Part shown: one piece after another, positions 54,091 through 62,019 of the stretch
Numbering within the stretch: the stretch's first letter is position 1
Layout of the letters: each line of letters begins with the position of its first letter
From: JBIQJD01 sp044507695
GTDB taxonomy: Bacteria; Bacteroidota; Ignavibacteria; Ignavibacteriales; Ignavibacteriaceae
Length of the DNA: 64,000 nucleotides
Assembly: GCA_044507695.1 (NCBI GenBank)
Contig: JBIQJD010000002.1
Location: 248,001 to 312,000, forward strand
Reading direction: 5' to 3'
Notes under the pieces: generated by a model
What the model saw: the letters and a program-made list of their open reading frames with translations, nothing else
What the model was told of the DNA's origin: nothing
The model's database searches: none
Translations under genes and position numbers: made by a program

Positions 54091-54843
54091 ATGAAATTTT
54101 TATTCACGTTCGTAACCTTCATAATAATATTTAAGTCCGGCAGTGCAGGTTTAATATTTGCGCAGCCGGAAATTCCTGTCCTGAAAAAATACGCAACTGA
54201 TTTAACTTCAACTCTATCATCAAATGAACTTAACACATTAAACCGGCGTTTGGAATCTTACGAAGATACAACTTCAAATCAGCTTGTAATGCTGATGATC
54301 CCTACTCTAAATGATTATCCGATTGAGTATTACGCAATTGAAACAGCAGAAAAAAATAAAATAGGAACAAAGGAACATGATAACGGAGCTTTATTGCTGA
54401 TTGCAAAGAATGATCGCAAATTGAGAATAGAAGTTGGATATGGGCTGGAAGGTGTTCTGCCTGATGCTCTCGCAAGTTCAATCATAAGAAATGAAATTGT
54501 CCCTCATTTCAGGAATGAAGAATATTATGCCGGGATAACTGCCGGAATTAATGCGATGATTGCTGCAATTGGCGGTGAATACACTGCAAAACCTGATAAA
54601 AAAAATGATCGTAAAAAGGGTACAGGAATATCTTCAATTATTTTCATAATAATTGCTTTGATATTTTTCTTCTTGCGAGGCGGAAGGCACGGCAGAAGAA
54701 GCGGATTTATTTTTTTCCCCGGAGGTTTTGGAGGATCTTCCCGCGGAAGCGGCTTTGGCGGATTTTCAGGCGGCGGTGGTTTTGGCGGCTTCAGCGGCGG
54801 CGGCGGCGGTTTTGGCGGCGGCGGTGCAAGCGGCGGATGGTAG
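54091..54843 (+). CDS. TPM-domain protein with Gly-rich tail
   Basis: A 250-residue exported protein: signal peptide near residues 1-25, a TPM domain with LLLIAKNDRKLRIEVGYGLEG near residue 103, a membrane segment near 177-195 and a C-terminal Gly/Ser/Phe-rich run ending GGASGGW. This is the YgcG layout. TPM domains have phosphatase-like folds and may act in membrane-protein or photosystem repair. It follows lemA by 3 nt and is certainly in the same operon. The Gly tail gives short in-gene GGCGGC repeats. Confidence 0.85.
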   Translation: MKFLFTFVTFIIIFKSGSAGLIFAQPEIPVLKKYATDLTSTLSSNELNTLNRRLESYEDTTSNQLVMLMIPTLNDYPIEYYAIETAEKNKIGTKEHDNGALLLIAKNDRKLRIEVGYGLEGVLPDALASSIIRNEIVPHFRNEEYYAGITAGINAMIAAIGGEYTAKPDKKNDRKKGTGISSIIFIIIALIFFFLRGGRHGRRSGFIFFPGGFGGSSRGSGFGGFSGGGGFGGFSGGGGGFGGGGASGGW

Positions 54844-54960
54844 TATTATATCTCTCTAATTTAATTGATGTTCATTTGTTGTTTTATTAAAATTGCACGG
54901 GTTTTTTAATTATTTTTTCCCTTTACAAGATATTTAAATGCGATTTTTAGGAGAGTTAAA

Positions 54961-55293
54961 ATGGCTATAATGATTACTGAAGAATGTATTAATTGCGGTG
55001 CATGTGAACCTGAATGCCCGAATACTGCAATTTATGAAGGCGGTGCTCATTGGGAATTAGCAGGTAAAGAATATGGACCGAACGATCCCGCACCTTCCGG
55101 TGCTGAAGGTTTTTTTGCTGATGATTTGTTCTACATTGTACCGGATAAATGTACCGAATGCAAAGGATTCCACGATGAGCCGCAATGTGCCGCTGTTTGC
55201 CCGGTTGACTGCTGCATTCCCGATCCTAAACATGTTGAATCTGAAGAAGTTCTTCTTGCCAGAAAAGAATATCTTGATAGTATTGGCAGATAA
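54961..55293 (+). CDS. 2[4Fe-4S] ferredoxin, Chlorobium-like, copy 1
   Basis: A 110-residue ferredoxin with CINCGACEPECPNTAIYEGG and CTECKGFHDEPQCAAVCPVDC, the layout of Chlorobium and Allochromatium ferredoxins, with an insertion between the second and third cysteines of the second cluster. It also has an extra middle segment (WELAGKEYGPNDPAPSG) and a C-terminal helix. The family supplies low-potential electrons, for instance to 2-oxoacid oxidoreductases. GGAGAG precedes the start. Confidence 0.9.
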   Translation: MAIMITEECINCGACEPECPNTAIYEGGAHWELAGKEYGPNDPAPSGAEGFFADDLFYIVPDKCTECKGFHDEPQCAAVCPVDCCIPDPKHVESEEVLLARKEYLDSIGR

Positions 55294-55302
55294 TTTTTTG
55301 TG

Positions 55303-55330
55303 AGAGGACATCCAATTTGTCCTCTGTTTT
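55303..55330 (+). terminator. Terminator after ferredoxin copy 1
   Basis: AGAGGACA (55303-55310) pairs with TGTCCTCT (55318-55325), followed by GTTTT. It lies 10 nt after the stop codon. Confidence 0.7.
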
Positions 55331-55384
55331 ATCCAGCCAAATCAGTTCCAATCCATCTGCCTATCTCATTTAAGAAATTTTACA

Positions 55385-55415
55385 CTTTCATTTTCTCGTA
55401 GATGAAAAATGAAAG
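55385..55415 (+). other. 10-bp hairpin between ferredoxin genes
   Basis: CTTTCATTTT (55385-55394) pairs perfectly with AAAATGAAAG (55406-55415) over an 11-nt loop, followed by CTTTTAG. It could be a second terminator or a regulator site before the second ferredoxin. Confidence 0.4.
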
Positions 55416-55522
55416 CTTTTAGAATCACAATAATCCAAACAAATTCAATTTTTGTGCTGGCATAGATTTCGCTTTTATCTGAAAAGAATTGTTAAATATT
55501 TAGAAGTTTCAGGGAGAAAAAA

Positions 55523-55789
55523 ATGGCTTACAGAATAACTGAAGAATGCATCAATTGCGGCGCTTGTGAACCTGAGTGCCCTAACAGCGCAATTTATGAA
55601 GGTGGTACCGAATGGGAATTAGATGGTAAAACCTACGGCGAAAATGATGCAGCTCCTTCAGGTGCAACCGGTTTTTATTCTAATAGTTACTTTTATATTG
55701 TGCCGGATAAATGTACTCAGTGTGAAGGCTTTCATGATGAACCGCAGTGCGCTTCAGTTTGTCCCGTAGAGTGTTGTATTCCTGCATAA
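55523..55789 (+). CDS. 2[4Fe-4S] ferredoxin, Chlorobium-like, copy 2
   Basis: An 88-residue ferredoxin with CINCGACEPECPNSAIYEGG and CTQCEGFHDEPQCASVCPVEC. It is a paralogue of copy 1 without the C-terminal helix. Each copy is in its own transcription unit with its own hairpin after it, allowing separate expression of two related electron carriers. GGGAG precedes the start by 6 nt. Confidence 0.9.
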   Translation: MAYRITEECINCGACEPECPNSAIYEGGTEWELDGKTYGENDAAPSGATGFYSNSYFYIVPDKCTQCEGFHDEPQCASVCPVECCIPA

Positions 55790-55820
55790 TTATTTTTTAA
55801 ATCAGGGGAAGGGGAGCAGT

Positions 55821-55852
55821 AAAGGATATGGTTACATATCCTTTATTGTTTT
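55821..55852 (+). terminator. Terminator after ferredoxin copy 2
   Basis: AAAGGATATG (55821-55830) pairs perfectly with CATATCCTTT (55835-55844) over GTTA, followed by ATTGTTTT. Confidence 0.75.
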
Positions 55853-55908
55853 AAAGTAAAATCCAAAAACTTATCATCACTTCAGCAGGTTGATTAAAAG
55901 CTATCTAT

Positions 55909-55933
55909 AAAATTTCTTTCCAGAAATTTTTTT
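55909..55933 (+). other. AT-rich hairpin with T-run
   Basis: AAAATTTCT (55909-55917) pairs with AGAAATTTT (55922-55930) over TTCC, then TTT. It looks like another intrinsic terminator 80 nt after the previous one, but no gene ends here. Confidence 0.35.
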
Positions 55934-56077
55934 GTTATTGGAAGAGAAAAGTCTCTGTTTCTAATTTATTTCTATCCGGATTATTGAGCTTCATTAAACA
56001 CAGTTTTAATCAATAAAAAATAATTTAAATTTTTATTTGGTATATTAATTCTAACCTTGATAATAGGAGGTAGAATT

Positions 56078-56818
56078 ATGCTGGTGTTAGGATCATTTGA
56101 AAAAGCAAAAAGATATATCCAGGAACACTCGTCTCACGATGTTACCAGGCAATATGAGCATTTCCCTTGTATAACAATTTCAAGAGAAACCGGCGCAGGT
56201 GCAGATGTAGTTAGTGAGAAGCTCGTTGAACTGCTTGGTGAAAAGAAAATCAATGATTCTCCCGAATGGACAATCTTTGATAAAAATCTTATACAAAAAG
56301 TGCTGGATGATCATCATCTTCCATCCTACCTTGATAAATATTTCCAGGAAAGTACAAGCTCTGCAGTTACTTCTTTAATTTCTGAAACACTTACAGGACA
56401 GCCCGCAAGCTGGTCATTGGTGAGTAAGACTTCTCAAACCATATTTAAACTTGCACGAACAGGGAATGTTATTATTGTAGAAATGGGTGCAAATTTTGTA
56501 ACAGCAAAATTACGCAATGCTTTCCATATCAGGTTAATTGCTGATTATGAAGATAGGGTGAAGCATATTGAAAAGGTTTATAATCTGAACAGAAAAGAAG
56601 CGGAAAATTTTATAAAGAAAGATGATGAAGCAAGAAGAAATTTTGTTGAGAAGAATTTTCACAAAAAAATTGATGATCCTCAATATTATCATCTTGTAAT
56701 AAATACAAGTTTAATTCCGTACGATGAAACTGCGCGGATCATCTGCAGAATAGTGGATAACAGATTTAAAGAATATTCTTCTCACGGCTCAAATGAAGGA
56801 ACTACAGCTTTGTTATAG
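56078..56818 (+). CDS. Cytidylate-kinase-like family protein
   Basis: A 246-residue protein of the cytidylate-kinase-like family (PF13189): FPCITISRETGAGADVVSEKL has the nucleotide-binding loop, and a later RLIADYEDRVKHIEK and YHLVINTSLIP match the kinase fold. The family's substrate is not known. I chose the ATG at 56078 because AGGAGG lies 7 nt upstream; a TTG at 56057 is also in frame. The last 37 nt overlap a convergent gene. Confidence 0.8.
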   Translation: MLVLGSFEKAKRYIQEHSSHDVTRQYEHFPCITISRETGAGADVVSEKLVELLGEKKINDSPEWTIFDKNLIQKVLDDHHLPSYLDKYFQESTSSAVTSLISETLTGQPASWSLVSKTSQTIFKLARTGNVIIVEMGANFVTAKLRNAFHIRLIADYEDRVKHIEKVYNLNRKEAENFIKKDDEARRNFVEKNFHKKIDDPQYYHLVINTSLIPYDETARIICRIVDNRFKEYSSHGSNEGTTALL

Positions 56819-57516
56819 CCTTCTCCTGAAATCAGATTAAGATGAAGATTAGCAAATAATAAAACTTGTGCCGCTGCCTGGGAATTATTAAAGACTTTCC
56901 GTTTACCATCAGACGGATTTCCAAACCAGTATAAAGTGCCCAGCATAATCCGCTGAATTGATTCGAGGCTTAAAATAACTTCATCTTCCTTTTCTCTGAA
57001 AAGTCCTTCTTTAGAAATGTAAGCTTGTGAAAGCTGTTCATGCTCAATAAATCTGGAGGGTTTAATCATTCTGCTTTTAGTAACATCTTCGATCAGACTG
57101 AAAGCTTTTAAAATTGCAGTTTCATAATCACCGTTTATATAATCTTGTAAAGAACAATTTTTCAAATCTTCTCTTGTCAGAAAATTTTCTATTTCCAAAG
57201 CCGGAAGAGTAAAATTTTCAAGCTTGTTTTCCACGTACTCGCGTCCGGTGTTTGTTAATTCTTTCACCTTTGCGGAAACTTTATTTTCACTCTTTTTTAT
57301 CAGACCTTCCGCTTCGAGTTCATTTACAGCTTTAACTATCTCATTAAATTCATATTCGTTTAGCTCAGAAACATTAAACTGTTCTGTTAAAATTGTACAA
57401 ATTATGCTGATAAAGTTACCATCACTGTTTGTAATTTCTGTTTTGTCATTTTCGTAAAGAACTTTTAGGAACATTTTTTTTAACAATTCTTTTGGGAAAG
57501 GTCTTACTACCTGCAT
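56782..57516 (-). CDS. Ymh-like (TIGR02391-type) hypothetical protein
   Basis: A 244-residue soluble protein. An N-terminal helical or winged segment (IVKAVNELEAEGLIKKSENK) is followed by a C-terminal domain with YINGDYETAILKAFSLIEDV and GTLYWFGNPSDGKRKVFNNS, the layout of the Hypoth_Ymh domain often seen in restriction- or defence-associated proteins. The function is unknown. Its 3' end overlaps the convergent cytidylate-kinase-like gene by 37 nt, so both genes cannot be transcribed to their ends at the same time without forming antisense RNA. Confidence 0.6.
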   Translation of the reverse strand: MQVVRPFPKELLKKMFLKVLYENDKTEITNSDGNFISIICTILTEQFNVSELNEYEFNEIVKAVNELEAEGLIKKSENKVSAKVKELTNTGREYVENKLENFTLPALEIENFLTREDLKNCSLQDYINGDYETAILKAFSLIEDVTKSRMIKPSRFIEHEQLSQAYISKEGLFREKEDEVILSLESIQRIMLGTLYWFGNPSDGKRKVFNNSQAAAQVLLFANLHLNLISGEGYNKAVVPSFEP

Positions 57517-57644
57517 TAATTTTTTCTCCGATTGAAAGAATTTTTACCCGCGCTTTAATTTTCAGCTTAGGTTTTTCTTCCTTAATTTTTAAATCGTTTT
57601 GAATTTCGGTTACCAACTTAATATTTATATTTTTTTTAGGATAT

Positions 57645-57695
57645 AGGGAAATACCTGAAATGAAGGGAAAAATCCCCTAGAAAGTCCGGAATTCC
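57645..57695. promoter_or_regulatory. Three phased G/C-edged dyads upstream of the MBL-Rieske-queG operon
   Basis: AGGGAAATACCT (57645-57656), GGGAAAAATCCC (57665-57676) and GGAATTCC (57688-57695) are all dyads with G runs on the left and C runs on the right. Their centres are about 20 and 21 bp apart, two helical turns each. The set ends 19 nt before the first possible start codon. Confidence 0.4.
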
Positions 57696-57714
57696 CTGAA
57701 TAGAATTAAGGAAT

Positions 57715-58566
57715 ATGGAAATGATGAAAATCGGAAGGTATCAGCTTTATACAATAAATACCGGATTTTTCAAACTGGATGGCGGAGCAATGTTTGGAAT
57801 TATCCCAAAACCGCTTTGGGAAAAAACAAATCCGCCGGATGAACTTAACCGGATTAAAATGGCGGCGCGTTCTTTACTTCTTACAAACGGAAACAGAAAA
57901 ATTCTTGTTGATACAGGGTTGGGAAATAAATGGAATGAAAAATCAAGAAAGATTTACGATATAAATTCTGAGTTTACTCTGGCAGGAGAGCTTCAAAAAC
58001 TTAATATTAAACCGGATGAAATAACAGATGTAATATTAACTCATCTTCATTTTGATCATACCGGCGGATCAACAATTGATGATAACGGGAAAATTGTACC
58101 GGCTTTTCCAAATGCTAAATATTATGTGCAGAAAAAAAATTTTGCATGGGCAATGAATCCTACAGAAAGAGACAGGGGAAGTTATTTAAAAGAAAATTTT
58201 ATGCCGCTGTATGAAGCCGGAATTTTAAATTTTATTGATGGTGAAGAAAAATTTGATGATGAAATAGAATTCATTGTAATTAATGGACACACATTTGCAC
58301 AGCAGCTTGTAAAAATTTCAGATGCATCAAATACATTCCTTTTTTGCTGTGATCTGTTTCCAACTACTTCTCACATTTCACTTCCGTATATAATGGGATA
58401 TGATCTTCAGCCATTGGTAACATTACAGGAGAAAAAAAGAATTCTACAAAAAACTGTTGATGAAAATTGGAAATTATTATTTGAACATGATGCGGAAACA
58501 ATTTACGCAACTATAACTGCTGCAGATAAAGGATACAAAATTGATGCAAAATTCAACTCACTTTGA
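57715..58566 (+). CDS. MBL-fold hydrolase, lactonase-like
   Basis: A 283-residue metallo-beta-lactamase-fold protein with metal motif LTHLHFDHTGG, a second histidine in INGHTFAQQL, an Asp in FCCDLFP and a late His in LFEHDAET. It is of the subgroup including N-acyl-homoserine lactonases and other quinoprotein-like hydrolases. The native substrate is unknown. ATG codons at 57715 and 57721 are both possible. It overlaps the Rieske gene by 23 nt. Confidence 0.82.
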   Translation: MEMMKIGRYQLYTINTGFFKLDGGAMFGIIPKPLWEKTNPPDELNRIKMAARSLLLTNGNRKILVDTGLGNKWNEKSRKIYDINSEFTLAGELQKLNIKPDEITDVILTHLHFDHTGGSTIDDNGKIVPAFPNAKYYVQKKNFAWAMNPTERDRGSYLKENFMPLYEAGILNFIDGEEKFDDEIEFIVINGHTFAQQLVKISDASNTFLFCCDLFPTTSHISLPYIMGYDLQPLVTLQEKKRILQKTVDENWKLLFEHDAETIYATITAADKGYKIDAKFNSL

Positions 58567-58912
58567 TTTGGAAGGATTCCGCAAAATTTGCCGTACCGAT
58601 GATTTGAAAGAAGCTTGCGGCAAAAGATTCATAGTTGATAGTGAATCCGGACAAACAATAGAAATTGCTTTGTTTAAAATTGATGAAACGATTTATGCAG
58701 TAAGTAATATTTGTCCACATCAGCACTCAGCTTTAATTTATGATGGATTTATTGAAGATGGATGTGTTGTTTGTCCTGTTCATGGATGGATGTTTGATTT
58801 AAAAACCGGGAAAACAAAATCAGGCTGCGGCAGGCTGAAGGTTTATGATGTGAAGATAATTAATGGAGAAGTTTTTGTTAAAGTTACACAGCAAAATTTT
58901 AGTTTGATTTAA
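58544..58912 (+). CDS. Rieske-type 2Fe-2S protein
   Basis: A 122-residue soluble Rieske protein with the cluster motifs CPHQHSALIYDG and CPVHGWMFDLKTG (two Cys, two His). It resembles NirD or dioxygenase ferredoxins and should pass electrons to an oxygenase or reductase not seen here. I place the start at ATG 58544, after a possible TTG at 58541. It overlaps the MBL gene by 23 nt and directly abuts queG. Confidence 0.85.
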   Translation: MQNSTHFDLEGFRKICRTDDLKEACGKRFIVDSESGQTIEIALFKIDETIYAVSNICPHQHSALIYDGFIEDGCVVCPVHGWMFDLKTGKTKSGCGRLKVYDVKIINGEVFVKVTQQNFSLI

Positions 58913-59842
58913 ATGATGGTTCTGAATAATGATACAATAATTAAATTAGCAAATGAACTTGGATTTGAACTCGTTGGGTTTGCTGAAGCATCTGTTCTTG
59001 AAAAAGAAGCTGAAAATCTTCAAAGCTGGCTTGCAAATAATTTTCACGCAGATATGAATTACATGCAGAGAAATTTTGAAAAACGAAAAGATGTAAAAGA
59101 AATCTTACCTTCTGCAAAATCTGTAATTTCACTTGGAATGAATTATTATGTACCAGGAAATTTCAGCGGAGATAAAACTAAAGGAAAAATCTCACGTTAT
59201 GCCTGGGGAACAGATTATCATCTTATAATCTGGAAAAAGCTTGATAAAATTGTTGATGAAGTAAAAAAAATTGATCCTGAATTTGAAGCTAAAACGTATG
59301 TGGATACCGGTCCGGTAATGGATAAAGCATGGGCTGTGCGTGCAGGTTTGGGCTGGCAGGGAAAACATTCCAATATAATTAATAGAAATTTCGGAAGCTG
59401 GTTTTTTATTGCTAACATTATTTGCAATTATGAATTTACTTATTCGTTTCCCATCCCGGATTTTTGCGGATCATGCACTGCCTGTATAGAAGCATGCCCA
59501 ACCGGTGCAATCGTTCAGGATTATGTTGTTGATTCAAATAAATGCATATCATATCAAACCATAGAAAATAAAAATGAAATTCCGGAAAAATTTAAGAGAA
59601 ATTTTGAAAACTGGATTTATGGATGCGATATTTGCCAGGATGTTTGTCCGTGGAATAATAAATTCTCACAGCAAACTGCTGAACAACAATTTTTTCCCGG
59701 ATCGGGAACGAAGGAAATTCCGCTAACCGAAGTAATAGAAATGCAACAGGAAGAATTCAGCGCAAGGTTTAAAAATAGTCCGGTAAAACGTACAAAGCTT
59801 AAAGGCTTAAAGCGGAACGCAGAATTTATTTTGAAACCATAA
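58913..59842 (+). CDS. queG: Epoxyqueuosine reductase QueG
   Basis: A 309-residue enzyme: N-terminal cobalamin-binding half with GMNYYVPG and ISRYAWGTDYH, then two 4Fe-4S motifs, CGSCTACIEACPTGAI and CDICQDVCPWN. It performs the last step of queuosine synthesis in tRNA anticodons, reducing epoxyqueuosine. The rest of the queuosine pathway is not in the window. It starts right after the Rieske stop codon. Confidence 0.93.
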   Translation: MMVLNNDTIIKLANELGFELVGFAEASVLEKEAENLQSWLANNFHADMNYMQRNFEKRKDVKEILPSAKSVISLGMNYYVPGNFSGDKTKGKISRYAWGTDYHLIIWKKLDKIVDEVKKIDPEFEAKTYVDTGPVMDKAWAVRAGLGWQGKHSNIINRNFGSWFFIANIICNYEFTYSFPIPDFCGSCTACIEACPTGAIVQDYVVDSNKCISYQTIENKNEIPEKFKRNFENWIYGCDICQDVCPWNNKFSQQTAEQQFFPGSGTKEIPLTEVIEMQQEEFSARFKNSPVKRTKLKGLKRNAEFILKP

Positions 59843-59902
59843 GTTGTGAAAAGTATCTAACACTAAATTAAAATTGAAATACAGATCTAATCAGGAGAAC
59901 TA

Positions 59903-60862
59903 ATGGCAGAAGAAAGAACAGAAAACCACCATCGGGTAGCTATAATCGGATCGGGTCCGGCGGGATTTACAGCAGCTCTTTATACAGCAAGAGCAAATCT
60001 CTCTCCCGTTATTTTTGAAGGATTGCAGCCCGGCGGACAATTAACAATTACAACTGAAGTTGAAAACTATCCCGGTTTTGAACATGGAATTCAAGGCCCG
60101 GAATTAATGGATATTATGCGTAAACAGGCTCATCGTTTCGGAGCAACATCAATCTACAAAGAAATTACAGAAGTTGATTTTTCAAAGCGTCCGTTCACAC
60201 TTAAAACGTATGATGATGTTCATACAGCAGATGCTGTAATTGTTTCAACAGGAGCTTCGGCCAAACTTCTTGGTTTGGAATCAGAAAAGAAATTTATGGG
60301 GTACGGTGTTTCTGCCTGTGCAACATGTGATGGATTCTTCTTTAAAAATCAAAAAGTGCTTGTTGTTGGCGGCGGAGATACTGCAATGGAAGAAGCTAAT
60401 TACCTTTCTCGTTTTGCTTCTGAAGTTACAATTATTCACAGAAGAGATGAATTCCGTGCTTCAAAAATTATGACGGAGAGAGCAAAGAAGAATCCTAAAA
60501 TAAAATTCCTAACCAACAAAGTTGTGGAAGAAGTTCTTGGTAAAGAAGAGAACAATAGAAAAGTAATGACAGGAGTTGTGTTAAAAGATGTTCATGATTT
60601 AAGTTCAACAACAGTTGATGCTGATGGTTTATTCATTGCAATTGGACATAAACCAAACACAGAATTATTTAAAGGGATTTTAGATATGGATGAAACCGGT
60701 TATTTAAAAGTAAAACCGGGATCAACTTATACGAATATTGAAGGTGTATTTGCTGCAGGTGATGTTGCCGATAAAGTTTATCGGCAGGCTGTAACAGCAG
60801 CCGGTTCAGGATGTATGGCTGCAATTGATGCAGAACGATGGCTTGAAGCCCAGGAAGATTAA
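59903..60862 (+). CDS. trxB: Thioredoxin-disulfide reductase
   Basis: A 319-residue flavoprotein with FAD motif GSGPAGFTAALYTARA, redox CATCDG near residue 147, NADPH motif GGGDTAMEEA and late GVFAAGDV. It reduces thioredoxin with NADPH. AGGAGA precedes the start by 5 nt. The N-terminal ten residues with ENHH are an added lead not needed for function. It is followed by a shared terminator. Confidence 0.95.
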   Translation: MAEERTENHHRVAIIGSGPAGFTAALYTARANLSPVIFEGLQPGGQLTITTEVENYPGFEHGIQGPELMDIMRKQAHRFGATSIYKEITEVDFSKRPFTLKTYDDVHTADAVIVSTGASAKLLGLESEKKFMGYGVSACATCDGFFFKNQKVLVVGGGDTAMEEANYLSRFASEVTIIHRRDEFRASKIMTERAKKNPKIKFLTNKVVEEVLGKEENNRKVMTGVVLKDVHDLSSTTVDADGLFIAIGHKPNTELFKGILDMDETGYLKVKPGSTYTNIEGVFAAGDVADKVYRQAVTAAGSGCMAAIDAERWLEAQED

Positions 60863-60870
60863 ATTAATTT

Positions 60871-60906
60871 AATGGGCTTTCCGGTTATTTTCGGTCAGCC
60901 CATTTT
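60871..60906. terminator. Terminator between trxB and the convergent membrane gene
   Basis: AATGGGCT (60871-60878) pairs with AGCCCATT (60897-60904), with an inner CCG/CGG stem. It ends trxB and lies 5 nt past the stop of the convergent gene; T-rich tails are present on both sides. Confidence 0.65.
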
Positions 60907-60908
60907 AA

Positions 60909-61262
60909 TCAATTTTCTTTTGTATTGCTCTGATATTTATTAACAAGCAGATTTGAAATAACGAAGCCAAACCCCGTTACAACAAATAGTGCAAAGGGAA
61001 CCCAATACTCTTTACTTGTAACATCCTGTAATATTAATCCAATCCCCAAACCCAAACCAAATGTAACAGAGATAATACCAATTTTAAGCAGTATGAATTT
61101 ATCCCTCTTTCGCTCAAAAAATTCTTTAATATTTTGTGCGTCCAGGCCTTTTTCAATAAGCATCTGTCTTTCCTTTGAGCGGAAATAAAGATACGTAACA
61201 AATGAAAGGCCGATTACAAGAAAAAGTACAATTGGTATGAAAACTTCGGCAGCATTATTCAT
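60909..61262 (-). CDS. Small membrane protein, DUF6249-like
   Basis: A 117-residue protein with three hydrophobic segments (about 8-28, 58-80 and 87-107) and a charged loop FRSKERQMLIEKGLDAQNIK between the first two. This pattern fits the DUF6249 group of small inner-membrane proteins. Function is unknown. It is encoded divergently from an ECF sigma gene and may be one of its targets, since such small membrane genes often accompany ECF loci. Confidence 0.65.
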   Translation of the reverse strand: MNNAAEVFIPIVLFLVIGLSFVTYLYFRSKERQMLIEKGLDAQNIKEFFERKRDKFILLKIGIISVTFGLGLGIGLILQDVTSKEYWVPFALFVVTGFGFVISNLLVNKYQSNTKEN

Positions 61263-61437
61263 GAAATATTCTCCTTATGATTTTAATATTCCGTTTTATT
61301 TTTCCTTCTGTAACTTTTGACAGGGAAGATTCAGCTTTGGTTACACATTCAAATTGATTTTAAAAAAACATGTCTCTATGTTCTATGCTAATTCTTCGTT
61401 CTTGTTATAAAACAATGTAACCTGGAAAGAAGTATGC

Positions 61438-62019
61438 ATGTCTAAGTTAGAAATGAGAAATCTTACAGATGCGGAAATTATTGAATCTGTTAAAAAAGGA
61501 AATCAAACAGATTATGCAATACTTGTGGACAGGTACAAGAATAAGGCTTTCTCTCTTTTAAAAAGAATGTTGAAAAATGATTTTGATGCGGAAGAAGTTT
61601 TGCAGGATTGTTTTTTAAAAGCATATAATGGTTTGGAAAATTTTAAATTTGAATCAAGCTTTTCAACATGGTTTTATAGAATAGCTTATAACACAGCAGT
61701 TTCCAGGCTATCACTTAAAAAAAGAAAAATTGAAAATGATATGGCTTCAATAGATGATCAGATACATTTAAGTTATTCGGATAATTCAGCAGATGTTGAA
61801 CAGGAAGAATTATCCGTAGTATTATCAAGATTAATTGAAAAACTTCCGGCAAATTATGCTGCGGTTATTAATCTATTTTATATGAATCAATTGAGTTGTG
61901 AAGAGATTAGCGAGATTATGCAAATCTCCGTTGCCAATGTGAAGGTAATGCTGTACCGATCCAGAAATTCTTTAAAGGAAATTATTTTAAAGAATAATTT
62001 AACCAGGGAATTATTATGA
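61438..62019 (+). CDS. ECF-type RNA polymerase sigma factor
   Basis: A 193-residue sigma-70 factor: region 2 with LLKRMLKNDFDAEEVLQDCF and FSTWFYRIAYNTAVSRL, region 4 with LPANYAAVINLFYMNQLSCEEI and VANVKVMLYRSR. It directs transcription of a stress or envelope regulon and is held by the anti-sigma factor encoded downstream. The two genes overlap by 4 nt (ATGA). Upstream DNA has two TGTAAC words and one inverted copy (61309, 61339 and 61416), which may be part of the sigma's own promoter. Confidence 0.9.
   Translation: MSKLEMRNLTDAEIIESVKKGNQTDYAILVDRYKNKAFSLLKRMLKNDFDAEEVLQDCFLKAYNGLENFKFESSFSTWFYRIAYNTAVSRLSLKKRKIENDMASIDDQIHLSYSDNSADVEQEELSVVLSRLIEKLPANYAAVINLFYMNQLSCEEISEIMQISVANVKVMLYRSRNSLKEIILKNNLTRELL

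Noticed and set aside
54700..54840. Repeated GGCGGC/GGTTTTGGCGG units that could look like a repeat array
   Set aside because: They encode the Gly/Phe/Ser-rich tail of the TPM-domain protein and stay in frame; there are no spacers as in a CRISPR array.
58560..58912. Rieske gene as a fusion with the MBL gene
   Set aside because: The two are in different frames with a 23-nt overlap, and each has its own stop; they are separate proteins.
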